A stretch of 41,395 nucleotides of DNA. Source: Bacteroidia bacterium. Lineage in GTDB: Bacteria > Bacteroidota > Bacteroidia > UKL13-3. Every line of letters starts with the position of its first letter. The stretch's first letter is position 1. Location: assembly GCA_020049855.1 (NCBI GenBank), contig JAGVLJ010000043.1, positions 1 to 41,395 on the forward strand, written 5' to 3'. Below the pieces are notes generated by a model. It was not told where the DNA came from and made no database searches. It was given only the letters and a program-made list of their open reading frames with translations. Of this stretch, positions 9,444-19,337 are shown piece after piece. A program made the translations under genes and the position numbers.

Positions 9444-10613
9444 ATGCTTTTCATATTATCACATCCCATACAATATATTTCTCCCCTTCTTAAATATCTG
9501 GCTTCAAAAACAGATATAGAAGTTTGCTATTATTCTGATGTAAGCGTAAAAGGAGGGTTTGACAAGGGCTTTGGCAAAGCAATAAAATGGGATATTCCGC
9601 TTCTAGATGGATATAAATTTGTTTTTGTAAAAAACTGGCGAAAAAATCAACCCATGGATACGCGTTTTATGAACGCTTTCAACCCCGGAATTATTCGTGA
9701 GTTAAGAAAAAGTAAAAGTAAAATTGTTGTAATTAACAGTTGGGCGTATGCCACAGATTGGCTGGTGCTTATTTTTGCTCCTTTATTTGGCAAAAAAATA
9801 TGGCTGCGTACGGAAAATCCGATTAACAAAGAGTTGAATAAATCATTGGTTACCCGATTTCTCAAAAAAATACTGCTCAAACACATCCTCTTCCGTTTCG
9901 TTATTGATAAGTTTCTGTTTATTGGAATCAGAAACAAAAAATTCTATGAATACTATGGGGTAACAGATGAAAGTAGGTTTATATTTACGCCCTACTGTGT
10001 AGACAACGATAGTATGAATAATAAATACCTTTATCTTAAACAGAGAAAAAATCAAATCCGTGAAAAGCTCAGCATACCTGCGAATAGAAAGGTGATTTTG
10101 TTTACCGGTAAGTACATTGTACAAAAACAACCCCTCGATCTAATGAAAGCATTTAAACTTTTGCCAAATGACCAATACTCACTTATCATGGTTGGAGAAG
10201 GCGAATTGCGCTCTCAAATGCAACAGTTTATAGATACAAATCAACTAACAGGCATAATACTCACCGGCTTTGTAAATCAAAGTGAAATATGGGAATATTA
10301 TATTGCTGCCGATGTTTTTGTGATGTGCTCAAATAGTGAAACCTGGGGGTTATCGGTAAATGAGGCAATGAATTTCCACCTACCGGTTGTCGTTTCGGAT
10401 GCAAGCGGATGTAGTGCTGATTTAGTTCAACCCGGAAACAATGGTTTTGTGTTTAAAGAAGGGAATATTGAGGAATTGGCCTCCTCAATCAAAAAAGCTA
10501 CAGAAAGTACAGAGATAAATTCAGCAATGGGAGCTTGCTCCGCGTCTATTATTCAGGGCTATAATATTTCCATTGTTAGCAATAACATCCTGAAAACCTT
10601 GCTTGGTAAGTAA
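9444..10613 (+). CDS. Glycosyltransferase, GT4 family
   Basis: A 389-residue GT-B glycosyltransferase. The N-terminus MLFILSHPIQYISPLLKYLA resembles GT4 members that begin with a HP(I/T)QY segment. The C-terminal half carries ILFTGKYIVQKQPLDLMKAF, ADVFVMCSNSETWGLSVNEAMNFHLPVVVSD (with the EX7E pair in ETWGLSVNE) and LVQPGNNGFVFKEGN. It lies about 20 bases after the methyltransferase remnant and about 55 bases before the next glycosyltransferase. It should add one sugar in the rightward part of the locus. Donor and acceptor are unknown. Confidence 0.9.
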   Translation: MLFILSHPIQYISPLLKYLASKTDIEVCYYSDVSVKGGFDKGFGKAIKWDIPLLDGYKFVFVKNWRKNQPMDTRFMNAFNPGIIRELRKSKSKIVVINSWAYATDWLVLIFAPLFGKKIWLRTENPINKELNKSLVTRFLKKILLKHILFRFVIDKFLFIGIRNKKFYEYYGVTDESRFIFTPYCVDNDSMNNKYLYLKQRKNQIREKLSIPANRKVILFTGKYIVQKQPLDLMKAFKLLPNDQYSLIMVGEGELRSQMQQFIDTNQLTGIILTGFVNQSEIWEYYIAADVFVMCSNSETWGLSVNEAMNFHLPVVVSDASGCSADLVQPGNNGFVFKEGNIEELASSIKKATESTEINSAMGACSASIIQGYNISIVSNNILKTLLGK

Positions 10614-10668
10614 AAAACATCTCTAATATATAAATAAATTAACTAAAATGGTGATATTGCATTGATTT

Positions 10669-11673
10669 ATGAAAATATTTCTCGCGGGTAATTTCAATAC
10701 ATACACTCTGGAGACTTCTTACAAAAACGCACTCATTGATGAAGGATATGAGGTAAGAACATTTGATTTTCCTACTGTTACCAGAAAATACATCAGATTT
10801 GGCAAAGTCGGCCATCTTCTTCATAACTTTCTTCCAGTACAAGCATGGATTAGAAAAGTTAACAGGGAGCTTGTTATTGAAGCAAAAAATTTCAGGCCAA
10901 ACTTACTTTTTGTTTTTACGAATACCCCGGTGCTCCCATCAAGTTTAGCATTTCTTAAATCTATTCTACCGATTAAATGTATTTTAATTTGGCCTGATAC
11001 GGTATTCAACCTTCAGTCGCATGTTCTATCATCAGCTCTAATGTATGATTTTGTCGCCTCCTATAGTTCGAACTGTTGCAAAACATTCTCTGAATTAGGA
11101 TTTAAAAAGGTGGAATGGATTCCACTTGCGGCTGACCCAAACTTGCACTACGCATCCGGCTCAGTTGAAAAAATTTATGACCTTACATTTGTTGGCGGGT
11201 GGCGACCCGAACGAGAAGAAGCTCTCGCTGCTATTGTCAAACATTTCCCCTCGAGCAAGTTGAAAATATGGGGGCCTTACTGGAAACGAAGTAAAAACAA
11301 AGCCATTCACCCGCACATTACCGAGAAACCATTATATGGCAAAGAATTTACTAAAATAGTACAAAACAGTCTAATCAACATGAATATCATAGATGAAACC
11401 AATTATCCTGCTGCTAATATGCGCTTTTTTGAAATTCCGGTAGCGGGTGGACTACAATTGGCCTCCGCATGTCCTGAAATGGAATCTATTTACAGACATA
11501 ACGAAACCATCATGTATTTTCATAACAAAGAAGAATTGCTTACACAGGTGGAATATGTTTTGTCCAACAGAGAAAAAAGCCTACAGATAGCTAAGAATAG
11601 CCAGGAATTTACGCTGGCTGCCCATACATACAAACACAGAACCCAACAGATTATTGAATTGCTTAACAAATAA
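10669..11673 (+). CDS. CgeB-like glycosyltransferase
   Basis: A 334-residue protein starting MKIFLAGNFNTYTLE. It has the CgeB/DUF3880-like N-terminal part (FRPNLLFVFTNTPV, CILIWPDTVFNLQSH) and the Glyco_trans_1_2 C-terminal part (YDLTFVGGWRPEREEALAAI, SLINMNIIDETNYPAANMRFFEIPVAGGLQLAS). This is a distant GT-B branch found in many surface-polysaccharide loci. The RFFEIPVAGGLQL segment takes the place of the usual GT4 EX7E motif. The start is ATG 10669 in an AT-rich leader. The gene is followed by the epimerase after 6 bases. Its sugar specificity cannot be read. Confidence 0.83.
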   Translation: MKIFLAGNFNTYTLETSYKNALIDEGYEVRTFDFPTVTRKYIRFGKVGHLLHNFLPVQAWIRKVNRELVIEAKNFRPNLLFVFTNTPVLPSSLAFLKSILPIKCILIWPDTVFNLQSHVLSSALMYDFVASYSSNCCKTFSELGFKKVEWIPLAADPNLHYASGSVEKIYDLTFVGGWRPEREEALAAIVKHFPSSKLKIWGPYWKRSKNKAIHPHITEKPLYGKEFTKIVQNSLINMNIIDETNYPAANMRFFEIPVAGGLQLASACPEMESIYRHNETIMYFHNKEELLTQVEYVLSNREKSLQIAKNSQEFTLAAHTYKHRTQQIIELLNK

Positions 11674-11679
11674 CAGTAC

Positions 11680-12609
11680 ATGAGAAAAATATTGATAACA
11701 GGTGGAGCCGGAAATATTGGAGGTAGCCTAGCATGCAGATTAACCGAAAATGAAAATAATTTTGTGGTTGTAGTCGATGACCTTTCTACCGGTTCAGCAG
11801 AAAAACTTCCTGACAACTCACTCGAAAATTTCAGGTTTATTAAAGCTGATGTAAATAACTGGAACGATATTTCATCCGTAATGATGTCGCATGGATTCGA
11901 GTTTGTATTTCACTATGCCGCTGTAGTAGGAGTGAAAAGAACACTTGATAATCCAATTAAGGTACTGAATGATATTAACGGAATCCGAAACATCCTTGAC
12001 CTGTCTAAAAACACCGGAGTAAAACGGGTATTTTTCTCTTCTTCATCTGAAGTATATGGAGAACCGGTTTCTTTGCCTCAGCACGAAGAAACTACACCAC
12101 TCAATTCACGGCTTCCTTATGCCATTGTGAAAAATGTGGCTGAAGCCTTTATGAAATCATATCAGAAAGAATATGGCCTTAACTACACCATACTTAGATT
12201 TTTTAATACATATGGCCCTAAACAAAGTGAAGATTTTGTACTCCCAAGGTTTTTGAATGCCGCACTGTCCAACAGAGATATTATCATTTACGGAGATGGT
12301 TCACAAACAAGAACATTTTGCTACATAAAAGATAATCTGGACACCATTGAAAAAATGCTTGAAACGGGACAGGCCGTGAATGATACGGTTAACATTGGAA
12401 GTGATCATGAAATCAGTATTCTTGACTTGGCGAAATTGCTTATTGACCTCACCAAATCGAAATCACAGATTAAATTAGCCTCCCCCCTTTCAGAAGGAGA
12501 TATGACCCGAAGACTCCCAGATATTTCAAAAATGAAGTCAATTTTAGGAAGAGAACTCACTCCTCTTCATACAGGAATTGAAAATGTATTGAAATCATTT
12601 ACAAGGTAA
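11680..12609 (+). CDS. NAD-dependent sugar epimerase/dehydratase (extended SDR)
   Basis: A 309-residue extended short-chain dehydrogenase. The Rossmann motif GGAGNIGG lies at residues 8-15, the active-site serine cluster SSSSEVYGEP at about 120-129, and the catalytic pair at Tyr147 and Lys151 (YAIVK). FFNTYGPKQ and YGDGSQTRTFCYIKD match UDP-glucose 4-epimerases and UDP-glucuronate decarboxylases. I cannot separate these two by eye. It should interconvert a nucleotide sugar for the locus. Its last 11 bases overlap the convergent 2-epimerase gene on the other strand, so no terminator fits between the two blocks. Confidence 0.88.
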   Translation: MRKILITGGAGNIGGSLACRLTENENNFVVVVDDLSTGSAEKLPDNSLENFRFIKADVNNWNDISSVMMSHGFEFVFHYAAVVGVKRTLDNPIKVLNDINGIRNILDLSKNTGVKRVFFSSSSEVYGEPVSLPQHEETTPLNSRLPYAIVKNVAEAFMKSYQKEYGLNYTILRFFNTYGPKQSEDFVLPRFLNAALSNRDIIIYGDGSQTRTFCYIKDNLDTIEKMLETGQAVNDTVNIGSDHEISILDLAKLLIDLTKSKSQIKLASPLSEGDMTRRLPDISKMKSILGRELTPLHTGIENVLKSFTR

Positions 12610-13729
12610 GCAAACTGTTCTTTAAATGCCTGACAATTCTCTCTGATGCTTTTCCGTCTCCGAATGGATTTATCGCATTTGACTTGAATACCGGATTAAA
12701 ATTATCAAAAGCTGCGATAATCTTTGCAGGATCGTTTCCCACCAAAACTGCATATCCACTCTCAACTGCTTCCGGTCTTTCGGTTGTTTCACGCATCACT
12801 AATACCGGCACCCCGAAAGATGGTGCCTCTTCCTGTATTCCGCCTGAATCGGTAAGTATTTTGGTGCAAGTACTCATTAGCTTCAATAACTCTATGTAGC
12901 TTAAAGGTTCGCAAATAATCACATTAGATAAATTCATGAGTCCCGAAGTTATTACTATATCTTTTACCATTGGATTCGCATGAACAGGCCAAATAAATGA
13001 AATATCTGTTGCCGAAAGAGCAAGTTGTTCAACCGCAGTGATTATATTTTGAAGATGAAGATGGTTCTCTCTTCTGTGGCAAGTGATAAGCACATTTCTA
13101 TTCCCAGCATCAACAACCTGTTGCACCTTCAAATTTGAAAAAATAACGTTTTGAAATTTTGGTGAATTTCGAATAAGTTCAATAGCATCTACAACAGTAT
13201 TACCAGCCATCATAATTTTTTCATAAGGTACTCTTTCCCCAATCAAATTGGATACGGCTTGCTGTGTAGGTGCGTAGTGAAAATCAGCTGTAATACTTGC
13301 TACCTTTCTGTTCAGCTCTTCAGGAAATGGATGCAATAAATTACCCGACCGTAAACCTGCTTCAAGGTGAAAAAAAAGAATCCTATTATAAAAAGCAACC
13401 AACGCAGAAGCCATTACAGTAGTGGTATCACCTTGAGCCATAACAATAGATGGATGATACCCATCACTGTGAATAGTTGCAATAAGTGATTCCAATTGGT
13501 TGACTGCTTTGGCCAAAGAAAAGGCTAATGTTTGACCTGGCGTCATAATATCAAGACTATAATCCGGTTTAATAGAAAAAAAATCAAAAAAAGGAATGAG
13601 CATTTCTTTATGCTGCCCGGAATTAACAATCAGGTAATCATTAAACCCTGATTGTTCCATTTGGTTGATAAGCGGATAAGTCTTGATTAACTCTGGACGT
13701 GTTCCTATGATTAAAACTATCTTATTCAT
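12599..13729 (-). CDS. wecB: UDP-N-acetylglucosamine 2-epimerase (non-hydrolysing)
   Basis: A 376-residue protein of the WecB/MnaA family, which interconverts UDP-GlcNAc and UDP-ManNAc. It begins MNKIVLIIGTRPELIKTYPL. Family motifs present are VNSGQHKEMLIPF, VMAQGDTTTVMASALVAFY, FHLEAGLRSGN, HPFPEELNRK, ITCHRRENH, LTDSGGIQEEAPSFGVPVLVMRETTERPEA and PFGDGKASERI. The length is normal for the family. It overlaps the upstream glycosyltransferase by 4 bases and closes the leftward export block. Its presence suggests that ManNAc or a derivative is part of the polysaccharide (inference). Confidence 0.94.
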   Translation of the reverse strand: MNKIVLIIGTRPELIKTYPLINQMEQSGFNDYLIVNSGQHKEMLIPFFDFFSIKPDYSLDIMTPGQTLAFSLAKAVNQLESLIATIHSDGYHPSIVMAQGDTTTVMASALVAFYNRILFFHLEAGLRSGNLLHPFPEELNRKVASITADFHYAPTQQAVSNLIGERVPYEKIMMAGNTVVDAIELIRNSPKFQNVIFSNLKVQQVVDAGNRNVLITCHRRENHLHLQNIITAVEQLALSATDISFIWPVHANPMVKDIVITSGLMNLSNVIICEPLSYIELLKLMSTCTKILTDSGGIQEEAPSFGVPVLVMRETTERPEAVESGYAVLVGNDPAKIIAAFDNFNPVFKSNAINPFGDGKASERIVRHLKNSLLTL

Positions 13730-14859
13730 GAGATAATACGATCAATCTGTTGCATTACCCCCCCCATGAAATGATCAATGGAAAGGTTTTTGGAAAAATA
13801 TGTTAAAATCTCTTTCTTGCTATGATTTTTACTTAAAAGGTATTTTGCGGTAATTTCATGCCGATTATCAGATTCAAAATCGATAAGCGACAATAATTGA
13901 TCGGGCAATTTAAGTTCTTTCAACCCCGCTAACGGATGTGCCAACACCCTAACACCATAAGTCAAATATTCATACAATTTATTAGGAGCACAATATTCAA
14001 AATTTTTTGATACCCCCTTGTAAAGAATCAATCCGTAATCCATTTGTCTATAATACTGTGGTAATTCATTATGAGGAACCAAATCTTTTAAGACAAGTCG
14101 GGGGTTACCTTTCGAAAGGAACCGTTGTTTGATTTCATCACTATACTGCCCTATCACCAAAAAATACAAGTTCTTATTCGATTTGTTTCGCGCTAGCAAC
14201 TCTTCAAGTACCCCAACATAGTGGTTATTCCCTATACTTCCAATATGACCGATAACCACCGCATCTGGGGGAAATAAAAAGGATTGTGTAACAGAAAAAG
14301 ATGCCACTACTGTAGTATTGGGGAGTAAATAACACTTTTCACATGGAACAACACCTGTTTCTGTAGCAAAACTTGTCAGCCGATTTTTCTCGGGAAATAT
14401 CGCCATCTGAATATATTCCGCAGCATGATTCTTAACCACTCGCCACATTGCTGAACTTATAAAAGACAATTCGTCCGAATCAACCAGTTCAAATTGGTGA
14501 TAAATAATTTTTTTTCTATACCGAGGCAGCAACCTGTTCATCATTATGACCCAAAATACTACCTGATAATCGGGAGTGTATACAACCTCATTTTTTGAAC
14601 GCTTAAGAAGAAAGTACAACAGTCTAAAGTGTTTCATTATCTTCCTAGTGAGTGGCAAACTACCTAACTTAATTCCATGCGGATAAACTGCCAATCTATT
14701 GTGCACAGATACCTTGTCAAACAAATATTGACCCTGAATGTAGGTTTCAGTGACAGAAGAATTATATCGATTTGAAACCGTATTAATAATAAAACGGGAG
14801 ACTGGAGTTTGTGTAAAATTATTAAGAGTTACAAAATGTACAAACACTACTTTTACCAA
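13726..14859 (-). CDS. Glycosyltransferase, GT-B type (GT4-like)
   Basis: A 377-residue glycosyltransferase. The C-terminal half shows AVVIGHIGSIGNNHYVGVLEELL, LYFLVIGQYSDEIKQRF, and YGLILYKGVSKNFEYCAPNKLYEYLTYGVRVLAHPL, the last being the APNKLYEY nucleotide-sugar site common in capsule GT4-like enzymes. The start is TTG 14859, overlapping the autokinase stop by 7 bases; a GTG four codons later is an alternative. The gene is sandwiched between wzc and wecB with overlaps on both sides, which implies tight co-translation. The sugar transferred is unknown. Confidence 0.87.
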   Translation of the reverse strand: MVKVVFVHFVTLNNFTQTPVSRFIINTVSNRYNSSVTETYIQGQYLFDKVSVHNRLAVYPHGIKLGSLPLTRKIMKHFRLLYFLLKRSKNEVVYTPDYQVVFWVIMMNRLLPRYRKKIIYHQFELVDSDELSFISSAMWRVVKNHAAEYIQMAIFPEKNRLTSFATETGVVPCEKCYLLPNTTVVASFSVTQSFLFPPDAVVIGHIGSIGNNHYVGVLEELLARNKSNKNLYFLVIGQYSDEIKQRFLSKGNPRLVLKDLVPHNELPQYYRQMDYGLILYKGVSKNFEYCAPNKLYEYLTYGVRVLAHPLAGLKELKLPDQLLSLIDFESDNRHEITAKYLLSKNHSKKEILTYFSKNLSIDHFMGGVMQQIDRIIS

Positions 14860-17252
14860 TTAAACCTATTCTTCCAGGTTTTTTGCATTTTGCTTTTATT
14901 GTCATATTCATAATAATATCCTTCGCCCCGTCCACCATAGCCATAGTAACCATAAGACCCGCTTTTTCGTTTTTTATCCGCTTTGTAGGAGTTAAGCAAC
15001 AAATAAACAGATTTCAGGTTATGCTCATTTTTAATTTTACTTGGCAATTGCAAAAACTCCTTCTGACTATAACCAGCCTTAACTACGTATAATACAATAT
15101 CACTTTGTTTCATTAACACAATAGCATCAGAAACCAAACCAACAGGTGGGGTATCAAGCAGTATGTAATCGTACATTTCCTGCAACGATGCCAAAAGTGT
15201 ACTCATTTTTTCCGTGTTTAATAACTCGGATGGATTAGGAGGAATAGACCCTGTTAAAATTACAGATAAATTCTCGATATCTGTCCTGCCAATAATTTCC
15301 TCTATTGTAGATTTACCTATTAGATAACTACTCAACCCATGCTGGGTATTTACTCTGAATGTATTTGCCAATTGAGGCTTACGCAAATCACATCCAATTA
15401 ACACCACCCGCTTATCTAACATAGTTAATGATCCTGCCAGATTAATTGTTGTGAAAGTTTTACCTTCTCCGCTAATAGTTGAAGAAATGGTGATAATTTT
15501 ACTTTTCTTATTCGGTAAAAGAAATTGCAAATTGGTACGAACGGCACGGAGTGACTCACCGAAAACAGTGCGATGTTCTTTTACGGCCAATAACCTAGAT
15601 TCTTCGTCTGCAAGCTTCTGAGGATAGGCTAATACAGTCCCTAATACCGGAAGATTGCAAATAGCCTCAATTTCTTCAATAGAGTGAATTTTATTATTTA
15701 AAACTCGCAATGCAATTATCAAAACTATTCCTCCTGTAAGACCTAAGGTAACATAGACCAAAAAAGTAAGTTTTCGATTGGGGTGAACCGATATCCGGGG
15801 AGTTTCAGCCTCATCAATTATGCGAGCAGATGAAACAATTGATGCTCGTGAAATAGATGCCTCTAATTTGGTTTGAAGAAGGAAACCATATACCTTCTGA
15901 TTTACTTCCAAATCACGCTTCAAGGTAATGTATTGCTTCTCAACAGTAGGTAATTTATGCATGCCAGCTATGATGGTATTGATTTGTTTTTGATAATAAT
16001 CGATTTGTGTATTAATTTTCTGCCTGGTAAACCGAATATTTTGCTTTACCGACTGAATAACTTCACTTATCTGTTTATTTAACTCAATCATACCTGAACT
16101 GCTTGGTGTAAGCTTTTCTGAACGCACAATTTTTTCTGCATTCAATTTATTTAAATCAGAAAGTAATTCTATCAAGACTGGATCAACTTTACTATCAACA
16201 TTGATTGGTAGAGAAGTCGTGTTTTTATTTTCAGATATTTGTTTTTCCACATTCTCTATTGCCAATAACTGAAGTTGAAGCATTCTTTGGTTTACTTGCA
16301 TATCGGTTAAATCACTTAATCCTTTCTCATTTGCAAGCTCTATGTCTAGCAGGTTATTTCCCTGTTTGAAATCGGCCATATTCAACTCTGAGGTCTGTAC
16401 GGTTTTATTCAAATCATTAATTAGCCGATTCATAAACTCTATCGTTTGGGTTGCCGTTTGAGATTTGTACATAATATCATACTCAGTGTATACCTTTGAT
16501 AGTTGATTAACCAAATCTCTTGCAAACTCTGGAACTACATCCTGATATACAATATTGATGACAGATACTCCTTTATCCACTTGTTCTACAAACAAATTAG
16601 ATGATACCCGCTCGTAAAGGCTATTTTTACTGTTAAATACGAAGTTGAAGGTTCGTGTGTTTTGTTTAAAAACTAAAAAATTATAATGATCAAAAGATAC
16701 GCAAACCTTGTTCTTATCAAACTCAATAGTATCCCCAAACCGTGCTTTTACCGATTTGGCCCTACCTAATTCATCTTCCCACATTATGGTAAAATCATTA
16801 TCGCTTTCGATACTCAAAGAATAAGATTTATCAAACCAAACAGAATCAGGATTAACAGGTGTGACAATAATAGGAGAAGATGTATAAATTTCTTTATTCA
16901 CTACTCGTCCGCTTGAAAAGTAGCTTACTCCAATTGGCAACTGCTCAACCGCTTTTAGAATAAGCAGTTTTGATTTAATGATATAAGTTTCTGTAAGGAT
17001 TTTATCCTTGGGGCTACCAAAATCTTTTAGAATTGCAACGTCCTTAAGAAGATTGTTATTTTCTGTATCAATTTTTATTGATCCTTTTGCTTCATAATAC
17101 TCATCCTCGTAACGAAGTTGTAGATAAGCCAGACAGAAAGCAATTGACCCAAATAATACAATCCAATGAATATTTCTAAACACTAAACGGACATAATCTG
17201 AAAGGATAATATCATCGTTATTTGACGATATATTATTTTTAAATCCCTGCAT
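14853..17252 (-). CDS. wzc: Polysaccharide co-polymerase and tyrosine autokinase, Wzc-like
   Basis: A 799-residue BY-kinase. There is a membrane segment at about residues 30-46, a Wzz-type periplasmic region with coiled-coil character at about 240-460, and a second membrane segment at about 495-517. The cytoplasmic kinase has a Walker A motif (SGEGKT, about 594-599), an A' motif (VVLIGCDLRKP, about 616-626, with Gly in place of the first Asp) and a Walker B motif (YDYILLDTPP, about 694-703). The C-terminus has the expected tyrosine cluster with eight Tyr between 767 and 783. Such proteins control chain length and, by cycles of phosphorylation, drive export with Wza. It lies 8 bases after the Wza-like gene. 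Confidence 0.94.
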   Translation of the reverse strand: MQGFKNNISSNNDDIILSDYVRLVFRNIHWIVLFGSIAFCLAYLQLRYEDEYYEAKGSIKIDTENNNLLKDVAILKDFGSPKDKILTETYIIKSKLLILKAVEQLPIGVSYFSSGRVVNKEIYTSSPIIVTPVNPDSVWFDKSYSLSIESDNDFTIMWEDELGRAKSVKARFGDTIEFDKNKVCVSFDHYNFLVFKQNTRTFNFVFNSKNSLYERVSSNLFVEQVDKGVSVINIVYQDVVPEFARDLVNQLSKVYTEYDIMYKSQTATQTIEFMNRLINDLNKTVQTSELNMADFKQGNNLLDIELANEKGLSDLTDMQVNQRMLQLQLLAIENVEKQISENKNTTSLPINVDSKVDPVLIELLSDLNKLNAEKIVRSEKLTPSSSGMIELNKQISEVIQSVKQNIRFTRQKINTQIDYYQKQINTIIAGMHKLPTVEKQYITLKRDLEVNQKVYGFLLQTKLEASISRASIVSSARIIDEAETPRISVHPNRKLTFLVYVTLGLTGGIVLIIALRVLNNKIHSIEEIEAICNLPVLGTVLAYPQKLADEESRLLAVKEHRTVFGESLRAVRTNLQFLLPNKKSKIITISSTISGEGKTFTTINLAGSLTMLDKRVVLIGCDLRKPQLANTFRVNTQHGLSSYLIGKSTIEEIIGRTDIENLSVILTGSIPPNPSELLNTEKMSTLLASLQEMYDYILLDTPPVGLVSDAIVLMKQSDIVLYVVKAGYSQKEFLQLPSKIKNEHNLKSVYLLLNSYKADKKRKSGSYGYYGYGGRGEGYYYEYDNKSKMQKTWKNRFNW

Positions 17253-17260
17253 ACCTTTTT

Positions 17261-18031
17261 TTATTTGATTGCACTAAACGCAAGAATTAAGGTGGAAATG
17301 GAAGTTAGAACAATGAAATAGGGACTTAATCCGGCAATGGTGGCTCCCCTTAACTTGTTTTTTACCGGCTCTACATACACAATATCTTTATCCTGAATAA
17401 TAATATCAGGTTTTTTTAAAGAATTGGTTTTGCCAAGATCTACTTCAATAATTTGAGGTGATTTTAAATTGCCACGAATAATTTTAATATTATAAATTTT
17501 TCCATACTCTGTTGGCCCACCGGCCATTGCCAAAACCTCAATTAGGGTGGTATTTTCTTTGTCGAGTTTGTAACTACCCGGCATCCTCACTTCGCCAAGA
17601 ACACTCACAGAGAGATTAATGATAATTACATCAATAATTGGGTTAACTATGTATTTTGAATAAAGCAGCTCAAGTTTTCTGGCCGCATCAAGTCTGGTCA
17701 ATCCACCTAAATCGGTTCGGCCAATAATAGGTAAGGTAACCATACCGGAATAGTCCACCAAAAAACCTGACTCCTCTATGCTGGAAGTACCAATAGAGGA
17801 AAGATTATTTTTTTCCAGATCAATGTTATTTAAAAAACGAATCCTAATACGGTCGTCTGCTGCTATCCTGTGCCCATACACATCGGAATCAGATGAAAAA
17901 ACCAATTTTGAAATAGTATCCTGCCCCTCAGACTTAAACATTATATTTCTGGATGTATTACATGAAATGAGAATAATTATCATTATCCCCAAAAAAAAAC
18001 TTAACTGTAATTGTTTATAATATCTCAACAT
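17261..18031 (-). CDS. wza: Polysaccharide export lipoprotein, Wza-like
   Basis: A 256-residue protein with a lipoprotein signal peptide; the lipobox is near ILISC, with the modified Cys at about residue 24. The Poly_export domain (DRIRIRFLNN to YSKYIVNPIIDVIIINLSVSVLGEVRMPGSY) is followed by an SLBB-like segment (TTLIEVLAMAGGPTEYGKIYNIKIIRG). A C-terminal hydrophobic helix (about 236-254) could be a membrane anchor. Family members form the outer-membrane export channel with the Wzc partner. Bacteroidota members are shorter than E. coli Wza, as here. ATG 18031 begins the leftward export block, about 35 bases from the amidohydrolase gene. Confidence 0.92.
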   Translation of the reverse strand: MLRYYKQLQLSFFLGIMIIILISCNTSRNIMFKSEGQDTISKLVFSSDSDVYGHRIAADDRIRIRFLNNIDLEKNNLSSIGTSSIEESGFLVDYSGMVTLPIIGRTDLGGLTRLDAARKLELLYSKYIVNPIIDVIIINLSVSVLGEVRMPGSYKLDKENTTLIEVLAMAGGPTEYGKIYNIKIIRGNLKSPQIIEVDLGKTNSLKKPDIIIQDKDIVYVEPVKNKLRGATIAGLSPYFIVLTSISTLILAFSAIK

Positions 18032-18065
18032 TCTTTACTAATATCAACAAATATAAGTGTTTTGC

Positions 18066-19256
18066 TTATTGAGACAACTCCCGTACAGCCTGCCAGGCCA
18101 TCATCCCCATGCCAATTTCAAGTGCACTTTCGTCAATATCGAAAGTTGGCGTATGTACAGAGGAGATAATTCCTTTAGCATCATTACGTGTGCCAAGCCG
18201 ATAAAAACATGACGGAACCTGCTGAGAATAAAAACTAAAATCTTCCGCAGCCATCCATATATCCAAATCCACTACCTGCTGTTGTCCCAAATAATCAATC
18301 GCATTTTGTTTTGCGGTTTTAGTGAGTGCTTCATCATTTTTTAAAAACGGATAACCCTTCATTATTTTAAAATCTACCTTTCCTCCCATACTTTCGGCCA
18401 CTCCGTTGGCTATTTTCACCATCAAGTGGTGCGCCTCGGCACGCCACCTTTCATCCAATGTCCGAAAAGTTCCTTCCAGATACACTTCATTGGGTATGAC
18501 ATTAGTGGCTCCATTGGCTATCACTTTTCCAAATGATAATACCGAAGGAATGGTAGGATTGGCATGACGGCTCACCACCTGTTGCAAAGCCGTAAGCATT
18601 TGTGCCGTAATCATCACCGGGTCAATATTCAAATGAGGCATGGCTCCGTGCCCTCCTTTCCCTTTAACAGTTACATAAATTTCATCGGTTGAGGCCATGT
18701 ACAATCCGGGTCTGAAACCTACTTTTCCGGCAGGTAGCAAAGGCATTACATGCTGCCCAAACATACTTTTCACGTCAGGTGATTTCAACACACCTTCTTG
18801 TATCATCAGGCTGGCTCCACCCGGAAGTTTTTCTTCTCCCGGCTGAAAAACCAACTTTACCGTTCCATCAAACGAACCACGTAAGTCAAATAAAATTTTT
18901 GCTGCCCCAAGTAGGGATGCAGTATGTACATCATGACCGCACGCATGCATCACTCCTTGGTTACATGATTTGTACGAAACATTATTTTGCTCCACAATGG
19001 GCAATGCATCCATATCGGCACGCAGAGCCACCACTTTTTTTGATGGATTATTACCCTCTATTATTGCCACCCTGCCTGTACCAGCAACCGTTTTTACAGT
19101 AGATATTCCAATGGCCTTCAACTGCTCTTCAACGTAAGCACTGGTTTTAAACTCCTTAAACGAAAGCTCGGGGTTGGCATGTAAATGCCTCCGCATTGCT
19201 ATTACAGATGCCAATAAATCAGCAGAGGCTTTGCGGATATGTTCTTTTAAATCCAT
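18066..19256 (-). CDS. M20 family amidohydrolase
   Basis: A 396-residue M20D metallopeptidase-like hydrolase of the N-acyl-L-amino acid amidohydrolase / hippurate hydrolase group. Visible motifs are RRHLHANPELSFKEF, LRADMDALPIVEQN, MHACGHDVHTASLLGAA (metal site), LVFQPGEEKLPGGA (catalytic Glu-Glu) and the dimerisation domain around GKGGHGAMPHLNIDP. The C-terminal metal ligand region is SVHTPTFDIDE. No signal peptide is seen, so it is cytoplasmic. It is not related to the polysaccharide genes and marks the edge of that locus. The substrate is likely an N-acyl amino acid or dipeptide. Confidence 0.92.
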   Translation of the reverse strand: MDLKEHIRKASADLLASVIAMRRHLHANPELSFKEFKTSAYVEEQLKAIGISTVKTVAGTGRVAIIEGNNPSKKVVALRADMDALPIVEQNNVSYKSCNQGVMHACGHDVHTASLLGAAKILFDLRGSFDGTVKLVFQPGEEKLPGGASLMIQEGVLKSPDVKSMFGQHVMPLLPAGKVGFRPGLYMASTDEIYVTVKGKGGHGAMPHLNIDPVMITAQMLTALQQVVSRHANPTIPSVLSFGKVIANGATNVIPNEVYLEGTFRTLDERWRAEAHHLMVKIANGVAESMGGKVDFKIMKGYPFLKNDEALTKTAKQNAIDYLGQQQVVDLDIWMAAEDFSFYSQQVPSCFYRLGTRNDAKGIISSVHTPTFDIDESALEIGMGMMAWQAVRELSQ

Positions 19257-19337
19257 GCACTGCGAAAATAACGGAAAAATACCTTAGGAAAGAAATGTAA
19301 TCTGATAGGGGAAGAATATGCTGGGGCAAAACCAAAT

